Shown here: positions 38,638-48,171 of the stretch, in pieces
How positions within the stretch are numbered: position 1 is the stretch's first letter
Layout of the letters: each line of letters begins with the position of its first letter
Source of the DNA: Granulicatella adiacens ATCC 49175
GTDB taxonomy: Bacteria; Bacillota; Bacilli; Lactobacillales; Aerococcaceae
DNA length: 64,000 nt
Assembly: GCF_025150565.1 (NCBI RefSeq)
Contig: NZ_CP102283.1
Span: forward strand, 1,302,001-1,366,000
Direction: 5' to 3'
Notes under the pieces: generated by a model
Seen by the model: only the letters and a program-made list of their open reading frames with translations
Database searches by the model: none
What the model was told of the DNA's origin: nothing
Position numbers and translations under genes: made by a program

Positions 38638-38666
38638 AGTATACTACAAAAACGCTATAAACTCAA
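38638..38666 (-). promoter_or_regulatory. Promoter of typA
   Basis: Minus strand -35 TTGAGT (38661-38666), 17-base spacer, -10 TATACT (38638-38643), implying a leader of about 85 bases. Confidence 0.65.
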
Positions 38667-38679
38667 AAGATAAAACACA

Positions 38680-38721
38680 ATGGACATCCCTAACTTACAT
38701 TTGTTAAGATGAGATGCCCAT
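38680..38721 (-). terminator. Probable terminator after polA
   Basis: Minus strand stem ATGGGCATCTC/GGGATGTCCAT (11 pairs including G-U) with a 20-base loop, then a broken T-tract. Confidence 0.6.
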
Positions 38722-38732
38722 AATATTTTTAG

Positions 38733-41387
38733 TTATTTGGCTTCAAACCAGTTGTCCCCTACATTGCTATCTGCTCGTAGTGGAACCTTCAAGCTCACGG
38801 CATTTTCCATGACTCCTTCTACTAGGCTTTGAAGGCTTTCTAATTCGTCTTGTGGCACTTCGAAAATCAACTCATCGTGCACTTGTAATAATAGGTTTGC
38901 TTTAAATTTACGTTCTCTCATTTCACGGTCTAATTCAATCATCGCCATTTTCAAGATATCTGCGGCGCTTCCCTGAATTGGTGAGTTCATCGCTGTACGT
39001 TCTGCGAATGAACGTAAATTAAAGTTACTTGAATGAATATCTGGCAGGTAGCGACGACGGTGGAATAAGGTTTCTACATAATCTTTCTCACGCGCTTCTT
39101 TCACAATAGATTCCATGAAGTCTTTTACCCCTTGGAACTCTTCCAAGTAACGGTCGATAAATTCTTTGGCTCTCTTACGGGAAATATTCAAGTTTTGAGA
39201 CAAGCCATAATCACTAATTCCATACACGATTCCAAAGTTTACGGCTTTGGCTTGGCGACGCATTTCACTGGTCACATCGTCTGGATTTGAAATGCCAAAT
39301 ACACGCATTGCTGTATTAGTATGGATGTCTACATTATTCTTGAAGGCTTCTATCATATGTTTATCGCCAGCAATATGCGCCAAAACACGTAATTCAATTT
39401 GCGAATAGTCACTTGAGAGAATCTTCCAATCGTCATGTTCTGGCAAGAACGCGTAGCGGATACGACGACCTTCTTTTGTACGAATCGGAATATTTTGTAA
39501 GTTTGGATCCACTGAGCTAAGACGACCTGTTTGTGTTAAGTTTTGGATGAATCGTGTATGAATTTTACCATCTTCTTGAATATACGCTTGTAGACCTTCT
39601 ACATATGTTGAATTTAATTTGGCTAATTGACGATATTCTAAAATTAATTCTACGATTGGAGCTTGGTGTGCCAATTTTTCCAAAACATCTACCGCTGTTG
39701 AATAGCCAGTCTTCGTCTTCTTGATGACTGGTAAGCCCATCTTTTCAAATAAGATAACGCCTAGTTGTTTGGTCGAATTGATATTAAACTCTTCACCAGC
39801 TAGCTCGTAAATTTCTTGCTCAATCTCTTTAAGACGTTCTTCAAATTCAACGCCCATCTCAACCAAACGCTCTCTATCGACACGAATTCCTTGAATTTCC
39901 ATGCGTGCTAAAATATCACTCAATGGTAATTCCATTTCCCAATAGAGATGTGTTTGTTCATTTTCTTCGAGTCGTTTCAATAGTTTTTCAGGAGCCTTAG
40001 CAATTGTAAAAACTTTTGCTGCTAAATGCTGATTCCAAACCTCTTTATCTTCAGGAATTTGTATTTTAACGCCTTTTCCGTAGACTGCTTCGTCACTGGA
40101 AAGAATCGTCACATCGACACGACGGGCCACATCACTAATTTCTTTCACGATATCATTTGTATCCACTAGATATGCTAGAAGGGACACATCATATTTGGCA
40201 CCTTTTAAGTCGAAGCCGAAGCGGTGAGCCAATACTTTTGCAGCTTTTGTATCAAATAAATGTTTCTCAACAGACGCATCCGAAAGCCATTTCTTAAAGA
40301 CTTCTGAAGCAACTGCCGTATCTAAATCGGTCACAAAGACATTCTTTTCATTTCCGAAGGCAACAGCAATCACTTCTGCCACATGATAATTCGCTTCAAG
40401 GGTCTCAAAATGCACACTTGTCGCACTTTTAAGCATGTTATCAGAAATCTGCGCCACACGTTTGACGGTTGGACGCTCGGCTTTAGGTGCTTCTTCTACA
40501 GTCGCACCGCCTGAATTTAATAGGTCTGATTGGAAAGAATTGAAGTTCATTTCCTTATAGAACGACATCAATGCATCCACATCTTGTTCCTTGCGAAGTG
40601 TATCTTCCAATGTAATTTCGATTGGCGACTCTACATTAATGCGCGCTAGTTTCTTACTTAAAAAAGCCAACTCTTTATCATTGATTAAGTTTTCTTTCAA
40701 CTTACTCTTTTTCATTTCATCGACATGTTCATAAATGCCTTCTACACTTCCAAATTCTTGAAGAAGCTTCACGGCTGTCTTTTCACCGACTTTTGTAACT
40801 CCAGGATAGTTGTCGGAAGAGTCTCCCATTAATCCCTTCATGTCGATAATTTGTTCAGGTGTTAATCCATATTTTTCGAAAATCACTTCAGGAGTATATT
40901 CGACCAGTTCAGTTACTCCCTTTGTCGTTATTTTCACAGTGATATTATTGTCTGCAAGCTGAATTAAGTCTTTATCTCCTGAAAGAACCACGACTTCATA
41001 TCCTGCTTCTTCCCCTTTTCTTGCAAGAGTGCCGATTATATCATCCGCTTCATATTGATTTAATCGATAATGAGGAATTCCCCATGCATCTAAAAGCACA
41101 TTAAAATAAGGCATCTGTTCAATAAATTCCCCTGGAGTTTTCGAACGTCCTCCTTTATAATCTGCATACATTTCTGTACGGAAAGTTGTCTTTCCAGCAT
41201 CCCATGCTACAAGTACATGTGTAGGTTTTTCAGAGTCTAAAATGGACTTAAACATACGGTGAAATGAATAGAGTGCGTTTGTATGTAAGCCGTTGGAATT
41301 TTTAAAACGATTTAAATCTAAAATTGAGAAAAATGCGCGGAATGCTAAGCTACTTCCGTCTACAAGTAATAATTTTTGTTTTGCCAT
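38733..41387 (-). CDS. polA: DNA polymerase I
   Basis: 884 residues. The N-terminal 5' nuclease (about 1-290; LLLVDGSSLAFRAFF and LSGDKDLIQL) is followed by a 3'-5' exonuclease-like domain and the polymerase domain with DYSQIELRVLAHI and VHDELIFEV. The exonuclease region reads VHFETLEANYH where DxE metal ligands would be, so proofreading is probably absent, as in many Firmicutes. AGGAGG precedes the ATG. Confidence 0.97.
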   Translation of the reverse strand: MAKQKLLLVDGSSLAFRAFFSILDLNRFKNSNGLHTNALYSFHRMFKSILDSEKPTHVLVAWDAGKTTFRTEMYADYKGGRSKTPGEFIEQMPYFNVLLDAWGIPHYRLNQYEADDIIGTLARKGEEAGYEVVVLSGDKDLIQLADNNITVKITTKGVTELVEYTPEVIFEKYGLTPEQIIDMKGLMGDSSDNYPGVTKVGEKTAVKLLQEFGSVEGIYEHVDEMKKSKLKENLINDKELAFLSKKLARINVESPIEITLEDTLRKEQDVDALMSFYKEMNFNSFQSDLLNSGGATVEEAPKAERPTVKRVAQISDNMLKSATSVHFETLEANYHVAEVIAVAFGNEKNVFVTDLDTAVASEVFKKWLSDASVEKHLFDTKAAKVLAHRFGFDLKGAKYDVSLLAYLVDTNDIVKEISDVARRVDVTILSSDEAVYGKGVKIQIPEDKEVWNQHLAAKVFTIAKAPEKLLKRLEENEQTHLYWEMELPLSDILARMEIQGIRVDRERLVEMGVEFEERLKEIEQEIYELAGEEFNINSTKQLGVILFEKMGLPVIKKTKTGYSTAVDVLEKLAHQAPIVELILEYRQLAKLNSTYVEGLQAYIQEDGKIHTRFIQNLTQTGRLSSVDPNLQNIPIRTKEGRRIRYAFLPEHDDWKILSSDYSQIELRVLAHIAGDKHMIEAFKNNVDIHTNTAMRVFGISNPDDVTSEMRRQAKAVNFGIVYGISDYGLSQNLNISRKRAKEFIDRYLEEFQGVKDFMESIVKEAREKDYVETLFHRRRYLPDIHSSNFNLRSFAERTAMNSPIQGSAADILKMAMIELDREMRERKFKANLLLQVHDELIFEVPQDELESLQSLVEGVMENAVSLKVPLRADSNVGDNWFEAK

Positions 41388-41413
41388 AATATGCCTCCTA
41401 ATAAGTCATTACC

Positions 41414-41440
41414 AGTGTAACAAATAAACAAACTTGTGAA
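41414..41440 (-). promoter_or_regulatory. Possible promoter of polA
   Basis: Minus strand TGTTACACT, an extended -10 (41414-41419), with TTCACA 15 bases upstream. The spacing is short. Confidence 0.4.
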
Positions 41441-41536
41441 CACTAAAAAGAGCTTTTTGATGATAACCGTAAATAGAGTTGAAAGGTGAATCCCGTTATG
41501 AACCCTTTAGTTTTAAATATTTACCGTGATAAACAA

Positions 41537-41568
41537 AAAAACAGTAAATCATATAATCTACTGTTTTT
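41537..41568 (-). terminator. Terminator after the GNAT gene
   Basis: Arms AAAAACAGTA/TACTGTTTTT around 12 bases, followed by T residues on the minus strand. The rest of 41388-41596 holds the polA promoter; I see nothing else. Confidence 0.75.
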
Positions 41569-41596
41569 GGTAAGAATATATTTCATCTGAAACTGT

Positions 41597-42097
41597 TTAT
41601 AATGTTTTTTCTAAAACGACAGCTTTTCCATGTTCGTTCTCTCTTTCAATTCCAGTTTCTGTAAAACCACATTTTTCCCAAAATCTTTTACTTTGAGGAT
41701 TTCCTTTCATATAAGCAAGCCTTACTTTAGTAAATCCTTCTTCTCTAAAGGCTGTTAAAACCTCATTAATAATAAGGCTTCCTTTTCCTTGTCCCGACTC
41801 TTTACAATCCATCATAAAAAGTCCAATATAGATAGTTTCTTTTATCGGAAAAGATACAATGAAATCCATAATAGCAACTAATCTATTTTCCTTAAAAAAG
41901 CCTATGTAAAATTTATCATCTATGTTTTTACCTTCTGGAAGAGCTTTTAAATCATTTAATACAGATTGTTTACTAGGTTTTGGCGGACAATAATTAAAAT
42001 ACAATTGATTGCCATTTTCTAAATCCAAAATAAGAGGTACATCATTCCTCCCCATCCTTCTAATGTTGTAAACTGTAGATAATTTACTTAAATCCAT
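41597..42097 (-). CDS. GNAT family N-acetyltransferase
   Basis: 166 residues. The acetyl-CoA loop is CKESGQGKGSLIINEVL, followed by RLAYMKGNPQSKRFWEKCGFTETG, the classic GNAT C-terminal motif. The acceptor is unknown. AGGAGG precedes the ATG. It sits alone between polA and murC, with a terminator of its own. Confidence 0.9.
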   Translation of the reverse strand: MDLSKLSTVYNIRRMGRNDVPLILDLENGNQLYFNYCPPKPSKQSVLNDLKALPEGKNIDDKFYIGFFKENRLVAIMDFIVSFPIKETIYIGLFMMDCKESGQGKGSLIINEVLTAFREEGFTKVRLAYMKGNPQSKRFWEKCGFTETGIERENEHGKAVVLEKTL

Positions 42098-42207
42098 CTT
42101 AATACCTCCTGGAATCCTCTTCTATTTAAATTTTATCTTTCTTATAAATATCAAATCTCTTTAATAAAAATAGACATTCATACTTTTCTACTGATTGTTT
42201 ATAAAAA

Positions 42208-42229
42208 AAGCCTGACTTTCGCCAAGCTT
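42208..42229 (-). terminator. Terminator after murC
   Basis: Minus strand AAGCTTGG/TCAGGCTT stem with G-U pairs, CGAAAG-type loop, then TTTTTT, ten bases past the murC stop. Confidence 0.78.
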
Positions 42230-42239
42230 TTTGGTTCAT

Positions 42240-43571
42240 TTAGTTTTGTGTTGGAGAAGTATTCGATAATAGTTTCTCATATGCAAATTCATATTTTTGT
42301 ACATCTCCTGCTCCCATAAAGACAATCACAGCATCTTTATAGGATAGAAGTGGAGATACATTTTCAAGTGGTAATACTTTCGCTCCACCTTTTACTAATT
42401 TTGCTAAATCTTCAATAGAAACATCACCGGCTTCTTCACGAACAGATGCAAATATTTCACATAGGTAAACGTGGTCTGCTAGAGATAATACTGAAGCAAA
42501 CTCCTCTAAAAGCGCGATTGTTCTCGTAAAAGTATGAGGTTGGAAGACAGCTACTACTTCTTTATCAGGATACTTTTGTCGAGCCGCATCTAATGTAGCA
42601 CGAATCTCAGATGGGTGGTGTGCATAGTCATCAATAACAGTTACGCCATTAATAACTTTTTCAGAAAAGCGACGTTTTACGCCACTAAATGTTCGAAACT
42701 GCTGAGCTAGTTCATTTGGATCTAATTGATTTAAATAGTAGAAAGCGATAATTGCAAGTGCATTTAAGATGTTATGGTCTCCGTATGTAGGAATATAAAA
42801 ATGACCATATAATTCACCGTGAATATAAGCATCAAAATAACTTCCTGCTTTCTCTTTGCGGATGTTTTTAGCAATTACATCATTATGTTCACCAACACCA
42901 TAATAGGTTACAGGAACAATAGCCTCTAGTGTACGAAGTCTTTCATCATCACCACAAGCAATAATTCCTTTTTTCACTTGTTTACCAAAGGCTTCAAAGG
43001 CACTTTGTACATCATCGATATCCGTATAATAATCTGGGTGGTCAAAATCGATATTCGTCATAATAGCGTAATCTGGTCGATAAGCCATAAAATGACGTTT
43101 ATATTCACAAGCTTCTAATACGAAGTGTTCTGAACTTTCAACTCCTTTACCAGTTCCATCTCCAATAAGATAACTTGTTGGTTCCATTCCACTTAATACG
43201 TGGGCTAACAAACCTGTTGTGCTCGTTTTTCCGTGAGAACCTGTAATCGCAACACTCTTATAATTTTTCAACAATTCACCTAAAAATTTATGGTATCGAA
43301 TGACTTCTATTCCTTTTTCGCGAGCGGCAACTAATTCTTCGTGGCTATCTGGAAATGCATTACCTGCAATCACAATTTGTCCTTCTTTAATATTAGAGGC
43401 ACTAAAAGGTAGTAAAGGAATCCCCGCTTCTTCAAGTCCTCTTTGCGTGAAGAAATACTCTTCTAAATCAGAGCCTTGCACTTTATATCCTTCACCATGC
43501 AGAACTAACGCTAGTGCGCTCATTCCGGAGCCTTTAATTCCTGTAAAATGATAAATCTTGCTTTTATCCAT
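42240..43571 (-). CDS. murC: UDP-N-acetylmuramate--L-alanine ligase
   Basis: 443 residues. Adds the first amino acid of the peptidoglycan stem. ATP loop [16 protein letters not shown]-binding N-terminus [12 protein letters not shown], and [12 protein letters not shown] in the C-terminal domain. Transcribed after the unknown gene at 43595 with 23 bases between. Last gene of the pepA-murC run. Confidence 0.97.
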   Translation of the reverse strand: MDKSKIYHFTGIKGSGMSALALVLHGEGYKVQGSDLEEYFFTQRGLEEAGIPLLPFSASNIKEGQIVIAGNAFPDSHEELVAAREKGIEVIRYHKFLGELLKNYKSVAITGSHGKTSTTGLLAHVLSGMEPTSYLIGDGTGKGVESSEHFVLEACEYKRHFMAYRPDYAIMTNIDFDHPDYYTDIDDVQSAFEAFGKQVKKGIIACGDDERLRTLEAIVPVTYYGVGEHNDVIAKNIRKEKAGSYFDAYIHGELYGHFYIPTYGDHNILNALAIIAFYYLNQLDPNELAQQFRTFSGVKRRFSEKVINGVTVIDDYAHHPSEIRATLDAARQKYPDKEVVAVFQPHTFTRTIALLEEFASVLSLADHVYLCEIFASVREEAGDVSIEDLAKLVKGGAKVLPLENVSPLLSYKDAVIVFMGAGDVQKYEFAYEKLLSNTSPTQN

Positions 43572-43594
43572 TCTATCTCCTCACTTTTCTACTA

Positions 43595-44398
43595 CTATTT
43601 TTTGGGATAACCATAAGGTAAATGGCGTCCCTGCTGTTCTTGTTCCATAATCATCGATAATGATTTTTTCATCGCTCGTCTTTGTTTTCCCGTTAGTGGT
43701 TTTTCCGGCGCTTTTCGTCTTTCAACTTTTGTCTCCGGTAACCCTTCTAATAAGGACTCTTGCACAACTTCAACATCAGATTCTTGTTTGCGTTTAAAGG
43801 CTGGAACATAGCCCTTTGTTGCGAAAACTTGGCTTTGTACCGGCTTCTCATGAGAGGTACCATTGTACTCCTTCAAGCGTTTCTCAATGGTATCTTCTTG
43901 TTCCTCAACAGATACCAATAAGGATTCTTCCTTTTCGAATAAAATCAAGTCCGTGCTATTTGGTAATAACTCTCTTTCTAATTCACGATAAGAAACTTTT
44001 GGTGTCTCCTCTTGTTCTAAACCTCTTGTACTTGAAGGTACCGTACTTGGTTTAAAAGGTTTGCGTTGATTCGTATTCAAATAAGAAGTCCAATCCACAC
44101 GCGGTTTATATTTTTGATGACCTTCCGTCGCTTTTTCCTTAAATGAACGAAATTGAGCTGGTAATTGATGCTCCTCTTTTTCATTCGATTGAAAAAGTGC
44201 TGCATCAGGTCTCTCATCAAATGGTAAGGATTCATGTGGAGTCTCATCTTTTCTAGTTGCATCAACTCGCGTCATTTCGTCGACGACTTGATCTTCAAAA
44301 GTTTGACCTTGCTTCAAGTAGTTTGGAAAATTAGACTTTTCACGTCTTGATTGCAAAGAAGCGAATGAATCGTTTTTCTCCTTAAATGGTTCATTCAT
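43595..44398 (-). CDS. Unrecognised charged protein between ytpR and murC
   Basis: 267 residues, not recognised. It has no membrane segment or signal peptide, is rich in K, E, Q and R, and looks mostly disordered. A basic C-terminal segment (LTGKQRRAMKKSLSM) looks structured and could bind nucleic acid. In Bacillus and many lactic acid bacteria this place is held by sftA, a FtsK-like DNA translocase; the internal KPFKPSTVPSSTRG weakly resembles the linker before that motor, but no ATPase domain follows. It may be an SftA N-terminal remnant or an unrelated lineage protein. The start is 17 bases after ytpR. Confidence 0.7.
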   Translation of the reverse strand: MNEPFKEKNDSFASLQSRREKSNFPNYLKQGQTFEDQVVDEMTRVDATRKDETPHESLPFDERPDAALFQSNEKEEHQLPAQFRSFKEKATEGHQKYKPRVDWTSYLNTNQRKPFKPSTVPSSTRGLEQEETPKVSYRELERELLPNSTDLILFEKEESLLVSVEEQEDTIEKRLKEYNGTSHEKPVQSQVFATKGYVPAFKRKQESDVEVVQESLLEGLPETKVERRKAPEKPLTGKQRRAMKKSLSMIMEQEQQGRHLPYGYPKK

Positions 44399-44414
44399 GA
44401 CTCCGTATCCTCCT

Positions 44415-45041
44415 TTATTGTAAGTTTAATGATTTAAATGGCGTCCCTACTGGAGTCGCATCATCTAATACTAAGATTCCTTTTTTCGCTGGTGCATTTT
44501 CTAATCCTAATTCACGTGCTGAGCAAAGCATTCCGTGACTAGCCACTCCGCGTAATTCTCCAGCCCAAATGATGGCACCGCTTGGCATTACTGTACCAGG
44601 TTTTGCAACGACTACTTTTTGACCTGCTTTTACGTTAGGTGCTCCGCAGACGATTTGTAACACTTCAGAGTCACTTACTCGTGTCATTGTTACATGTAGG
44701 TGGTCTGAATCTTCATGATCTACGCAACTTTCAACGTATCCAACTACAAGTGCATCTTCCGGTGTTAAATCTAAAGTTGAAACATCAAACCCAGCTTTTT
44801 CAATCAATCCTTTTACAACTTCTTGTTGCTCAGGAGCTAAGATTTGTTGTCCATCTTCTTCAAATGAAATCACTTCAGAAATCTTTTCAATATTATAGCC
44901 TAGAACTTCTTTTGACTCACGAACAAAGACTTGAGTCACATTTCCTTTTTTCTCGTATTCGACGTCGTAACGGCTTGCTATTCCGCTTGTTAATAATAAC
45001 GTATCGCCGATTCCCTTTTTATTATAAAAACTTAACCACAT
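44415..45041 (-). CDS. ytpR: YtpR family tRNA-binding domain protein
   Basis: 208 residues. A leading domain of unknown role (about 1-90) is followed by an OB-fold like the N-terminus of phenylalanyl-tRNA synthetase beta: GYVESCVDHEDSDHLHV, QIVCGAPNVKAGQKV and GVASHGMLCSARELGL. Binding of tRNA is inferred from the family. Sits 20 bases after pepA in a conserved order. Confidence 0.93.
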   Translation of the reverse strand: MWLSFYNKKGIGDTLLLTSGIASRYDVEYEKKGNVTQVFVRESKEVLGYNIEKISEVISFEEDGQQILAPEQQEVVKGLIEKAGFDVSTLDLTPEDALVVGYVESCVDHEDSDHLHVTMTRVSDSEVLQIVCGAPNVKAGQKVVVAKPGTVMPSGAIIWAGELRGVASHGMLCSARELGLENAPAKKGILVLDDATPVGTPFKSLNLQ

Positions 45042-45060
45042 ATATTGTACCTCTTTAATC

Positions 45061-46146
45061 TTAATTTGTTCTTCCGTCTAAAATAGTGTTCACTGTGCTA
45101 CGGTCTAACGCACGAATTGTTTGGATGACCATTTCGCGTGCTGCTTCGTAGTCCTTAATTGAGAACATTGTTTGGTGAGTATGAATATAACGAGCACATA
45201 CACCGATAACCGCACTTGGAACCCCTTGATTCATTAAGTGTGCTTTACCAGCATCTGTTCCACCTTGTGAAACAAAGTATTGGAACGGAATATTATGTGT
45301 TAATGCAGTATCTTCTAAGAATTCTTTCATACGGGGAAGAGTCACCATCCCTGGGTCTAAAATACGTAATAAGAATCCTTGGTCTAAGTGCCCAAATGTT
45401 TCTTTTGAACCATTAATATCATCTGCTGCTGAGCAATCTACCGCAAAGAATAAATCAGGATTGAACTTTGTCACACTTGGACCAGTTCCACGTAATCCGA
45501 CTTCTTCTTGCACGTTTGCTCCAGCGATTAATGTGTTTGGTAAAGTTTCATCTTTAACAGCTTTCAACGCTTCAAGAACTACTGTACATCCATATCGATT
45601 ATCCCACGATTTAGAAATCATGCGTTTCTTATTCGCAGTCCAAATGGTTTCTACATCTGGAACAATTGTATCTCCAGGACGGCAGCCATATTCAAGGGCT
45701 TCTTCGTGTGAAGTGAATCCAGCGTCAAATAAAATATCAGTTACTTTCACAGCTGCTTGTTGGCCACCAGCTGCACGTAATAAGTGTGGTGGGATTGAAG
45801 ATGAAATAATTGGATAGTCTCCATTACGAGTTAATAAAGTAAAACGTTGCGCTGAAACTACATATGGGTTCCATCCCCCTAAAGGACTTACTTTGAACAT
45901 TCCGTTTGGAGTGATATTTGTTACCATGAAACCAACTTCGTCCATGTGTGCTGCAATCATAATGCGTGGTGCATCTTCTTCCTTGCTATCACGAACCCCA
46001 AAAATACCGCCTAGACCATCTTGTTCAATGCGGTCTACTAAAGGTGTTAATTCATTTCTCATGAATTCGCGAATACGGCCTTCGTGTCCACTAGTTCCTT
46101 TCATTTGTGTTAACGTTTTGATTAATTGTTCTGTTTTGGCTTCCAT
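45061..46146 (-). CDS. pepA: Glutamyl aminopeptidase, M42 family
   Basis: 361 residues. A cocatalytic metallo-aminopeptidase that forms large tetrahedral complexes and trims acidic N-terminal residues from peptides. Metal and catalytic residues lie in IAAHMDEVGFMV, SWDNRYGC, ANVQEEVGLRG and the C-terminal RYIHTHQTM. Preceded by GAAGAGGATACA. A possible -35/-10 pair (TTGGCG, 16 bases, TATAGA) lies right after the upstream terminator. Confidence 0.95.
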   Translation of the reverse strand: MEAKTEQLIKTLTQMKGTSGHEGRIREFMRNELTPLVDRIEQDGLGGIFGVRDSKEEDAPRIMIAAHMDEVGFMVTNITPNGMFKVSPLGGWNPYVVSAQRFTLLTRNGDYPIISSSIPPHLLRAAGGQQAAVKVTDILFDAGFTSHEEALEYGCRPGDTIVPDVETIWTANKKRMISKSWDNRYGCTVVLEALKAVKDETLPNTLIAGANVQEEVGLRGTGPSVTKFNPDLFFAVDCSAADDINGSKETFGHLDQGFLLRILDPGMVTLPRMKEFLEDTALTHNIPFQYFVSQGGTDAGKAHLMNQGVPSAVIGVCARYIHTHQTMFSIKDYEAAREMVIQTIRALDRSTVNTILDGRTN

Positions 46147-46194
46147 TGTATCCTCTTCTTTCCTACCTCTATAAAATATCTTATAAACGCGCCA

Positions 46195-46217
46195 AAAGCT
46201 GGAGGTCCTCCAGCTTT
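46195..46217 (-). terminator. Hairpin after the PepSY-like gene
   Basis: Perfect 11-bp arms AAAGCTGGAGG/CCTCCAGCTTT around a single base, with only TTTT after it, so read-through to pepA is plausible. Confidence 0.7.
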
Positions 46218-46223
46218 CTTTGA

Positions 46224-46550
46224 TTATCCAATTTTGTATAAATCAATAACGGCTCCTGTTTTTGCATCTGCATAAAATTCGTATTGGACAAGTTCATCAT
46301 CTTCCTTACGAGTAACTCCGCCATAATAAACTTCCCCATAAAATTCTGGACTATCCACGAATACAGGTTCCATCTCAATCCAAGAGCCTTCGATAGTACC
46401 TACTACTTGAAATAATTTGCGTACATTTTGAACAATAACATCTCCATTGACATTTCTACGTTCAAACCATTTGGAAGTGGCCCATGCACCGATAACGGCC
46501 CCCGCTGCTAGTAAAAAACTTGCACCTTTGAAACTATTTTTTGACCCCAT
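46224..46550 (-). CDS. Small membrane-anchored PepSY-like protein
   Basis: 108 residues. One N-terminal hydrophobic segment (about 8-24) precedes a soluble domain ending YEFYADAKTGAVIDLYKIG, typical of PepSY domains (peptidase inhibitor/chaperone-like). It lies 23 bases after trmB and just before the pepA unit. Function unknown; a link to the neighbouring peptidase is only suggested by the position. Confidence 0.75.
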   Translation of the reverse strand: MGSKNSFKGASFLLAAGAVIGAWATSKWFERRNVNGDVIVQNVRKLFQVVGTIEGSWIEMEPVFVDSPEFYGEVYYGGVTRKEDDELVQYEFYADAKTGAVIDLYKIG

Positions 46551-46572
46551 ACGAATCAGGCTCCTTTATATG

Positions 46573-47241
46573 TTATTTAGGTTGTTTAAAAACTATTCTC
46601 TCTTGTGGGAAAATCACTTCCACACGATAAATTGGATGACCTTTTGCTGAAAATTTCTCTTCGTATTCTGTCATCACATTTCCTGGAAATTCCACTTGAT
46701 GTAAATCTAACCACACTTGTTTTAACACAAGCCCGAATTGTGAGAATGACGCTAAGCTGTATTCAAATAAGCCACGGTTATCTGTCTTAAAGTGTAATTC
46801 TCCAAATGGCGGTAATACTTTTTCATATCCAACTAAGAAACTTTCATGAGTCAAGCGACGTTTCGCATGACGTTTCTTTGGCCATGGATCTGAGAAGTTC
46901 AAGTAAATTTGATCTACTTCTCCATCTTCGAAGTAGTCCGTTACTTGTCCACCGTTCACATGTAATAATTGTAAGTTTGGAACATCTGCTAAAAGAGCTT
47001 TTTCAAGGGCGACTACAAGGACACTTTCTTGAATTTCAATTCCAATATAGTTAATGTTTGGGTTTTGACGAGCCATACCGCTCACGAATTGGCCTTTTCC
47101 TGAACCAATCTCAATATGGATTGGATTGTTATTGCCAAAACGTTCGTGCCATCTTCCCTTCCATTGCGCTGGATCTTGGATGACCATTTCTGGGTGAGCC
47201 GCTAAAGCATCTTTTGCCCAAGGTTTATTTCTTAATCTCAC
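46573..47241 (-). CDS. trmB: tRNA (guanine-N7)-methyltransferase TrmB
   Basis: 222 residues. Makes m7G46 in tRNA using [16 protein letters not shown] is the SAM loop, [18 protein letters not shown] the family signature. Follows ccrZ by 15 bases, the same pairing as in Streptococcus pneumoniae. Confidence 0.96.
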   Translation of the reverse strand: MRLRNKPWAKDALAAHPEMVIQDPAQWKGRWHERFGNNNPIHIEIGSGKGQFVSGMARQNPNINYIGIEIQESVLVVALEKALLADVPNLQLLHVNGGQVTDYFEDGEVDQIYLNFSDPWPKKRHAKRRLTHESFLVGYEKVLPPFGELHFKTDNRGLFEYSLASFSQFGLVLKQVWLDLHQVEFPGNVMTEYEEKFSAKGHPIYRVEVIFPQERIVFKQPK

Positions 47242-47255
47242 AGTCTAACTCCTGT

Positions 47256-48059
47256 CTAAGATTCTCTTGGTTTTCCGATACGATTATTGTAAATCGACTT
47301 CACCAAAAGAATTTTCTCATTCATTTCAAGGTATCGTCCCTCGAAGTGTGTTTTCTTAATGTAATTCAAGCAATTCATTAAAGCATACCATTCAATTCGC
47401 TGATAAATATTTGTAGAAAGCTGTAATCCATACATATCGAGCCATTCTCCCCATTGATGCACAGGGATATATTGCGTTAGTATCATTGTCAAATCAGAAA
47501 CTGGATCAGCAAGCCGAACCATTTCCCAGTCTACAAGATAGAGCTTCTCGTCTTCAGATAACATAAAATTACGACGATCAAGATCTCCATGACAAACTGT
47601 CTTCCCAACTTCACTTACCAGTGGAATAGTTTCAATCAAATAATTCAATACTTCGTTTAAAAAACGATGTGTTTGTAATCCCGATTGTAAATTATTCAAA
47701 TATTCATCAATAAATTTCTGTGTGCTATATTCTTCACCTTGAATTTGCTGTAACATTTGTAAAAGATTTGGGGACTGATGGATTTGTTGTAACAGCTCGA
47801 TGACTTCGATGGACCCCATTTCTTCCTTAGTAAGGGATCTACCAGTTAACCATTCTTGAGCCGTAATGACATCCCCATTACCCGCACGTTTGGTCCATAT
47901 TAACTTAGGAGTGATACCTTCACCCGATAACACCGCTAAAAATGGTGAGGCGTTCCTTTTTAGAAACACGCGTTCATGGTCTTTTACTCCCATATATGCT
48001 TGACCGGTGTCTCCACCAATTGGATGAAGATCCCATCCTGAGTCCATGTTATATTCCAT
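47256..48059 (-). CDS. ccrZ: CcrZ-like kinase-fold protein (YtmP/APH family)
   Basis: 267 residues. Aminoglycoside-phosphotransferase fold with catalytic HGDLDRRN and metal-binding LVDWEMV. In Streptococcus pneumoniae CcrZ coordinates replication initiation (through DnaA) with division and is encoded next to trmB, as here; this makes an antibiotic-resistance role unlikely. The substrate cannot be told from the sequence. AGGGATGG lies before the ATG. Confidence 0.88.
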   Translation of the reverse strand: MEYNMDSGWDLHPIGGDTGQAYMGVKDHERVFLKRNASPFLAVLSGEGITPKLIWTKRAGNGDVITAQEWLTGRSLTKEEMGSIEVIELLQQIHQSPNLLQMLQQIQGEEYSTQKFIDEYLNNLQSGLQTHRFLNEVLNYLIETIPLVSEVGKTVCHGDLDRRNFMLSEDEKLYLVDWEMVRLADPVSDLTMILTQYIPVHQWGEWLDMYGLQLSTNIYQRIEWYALMNCLNYIKKTHFEGRYLEMNEKILLVKSIYNNRIGKPRES

Positions 48060-48114
48060 TTATTCCATCCCTAACGACAAATTCTATTGATTTCTATAAT
48101 AAATCTATTCTTTT

Positions 48115-48143
48115 ATTTTATGGTTTTATCCCCATACAGTCAA
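48115..48143 (-). promoter_or_regulatory. Promoter of ccrZ-trmB
   Basis: Minus strand -35 TTGACT (48138-48143), 17-base spacer, -10 TAAAAT (48115-48120), about 56 bases before the ATG. Confidence 0.75.
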
Positions 48144-48171
48144 GCTCTTGACCTACTTTGATATATATATT

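Noticed and set aside
47256-48059. Aminoglycoside-resistance phosphotransferase
   Set aside because: The fold matches, but the gene context with trmB is that of the chromosomal cell-cycle gene ccrZ.
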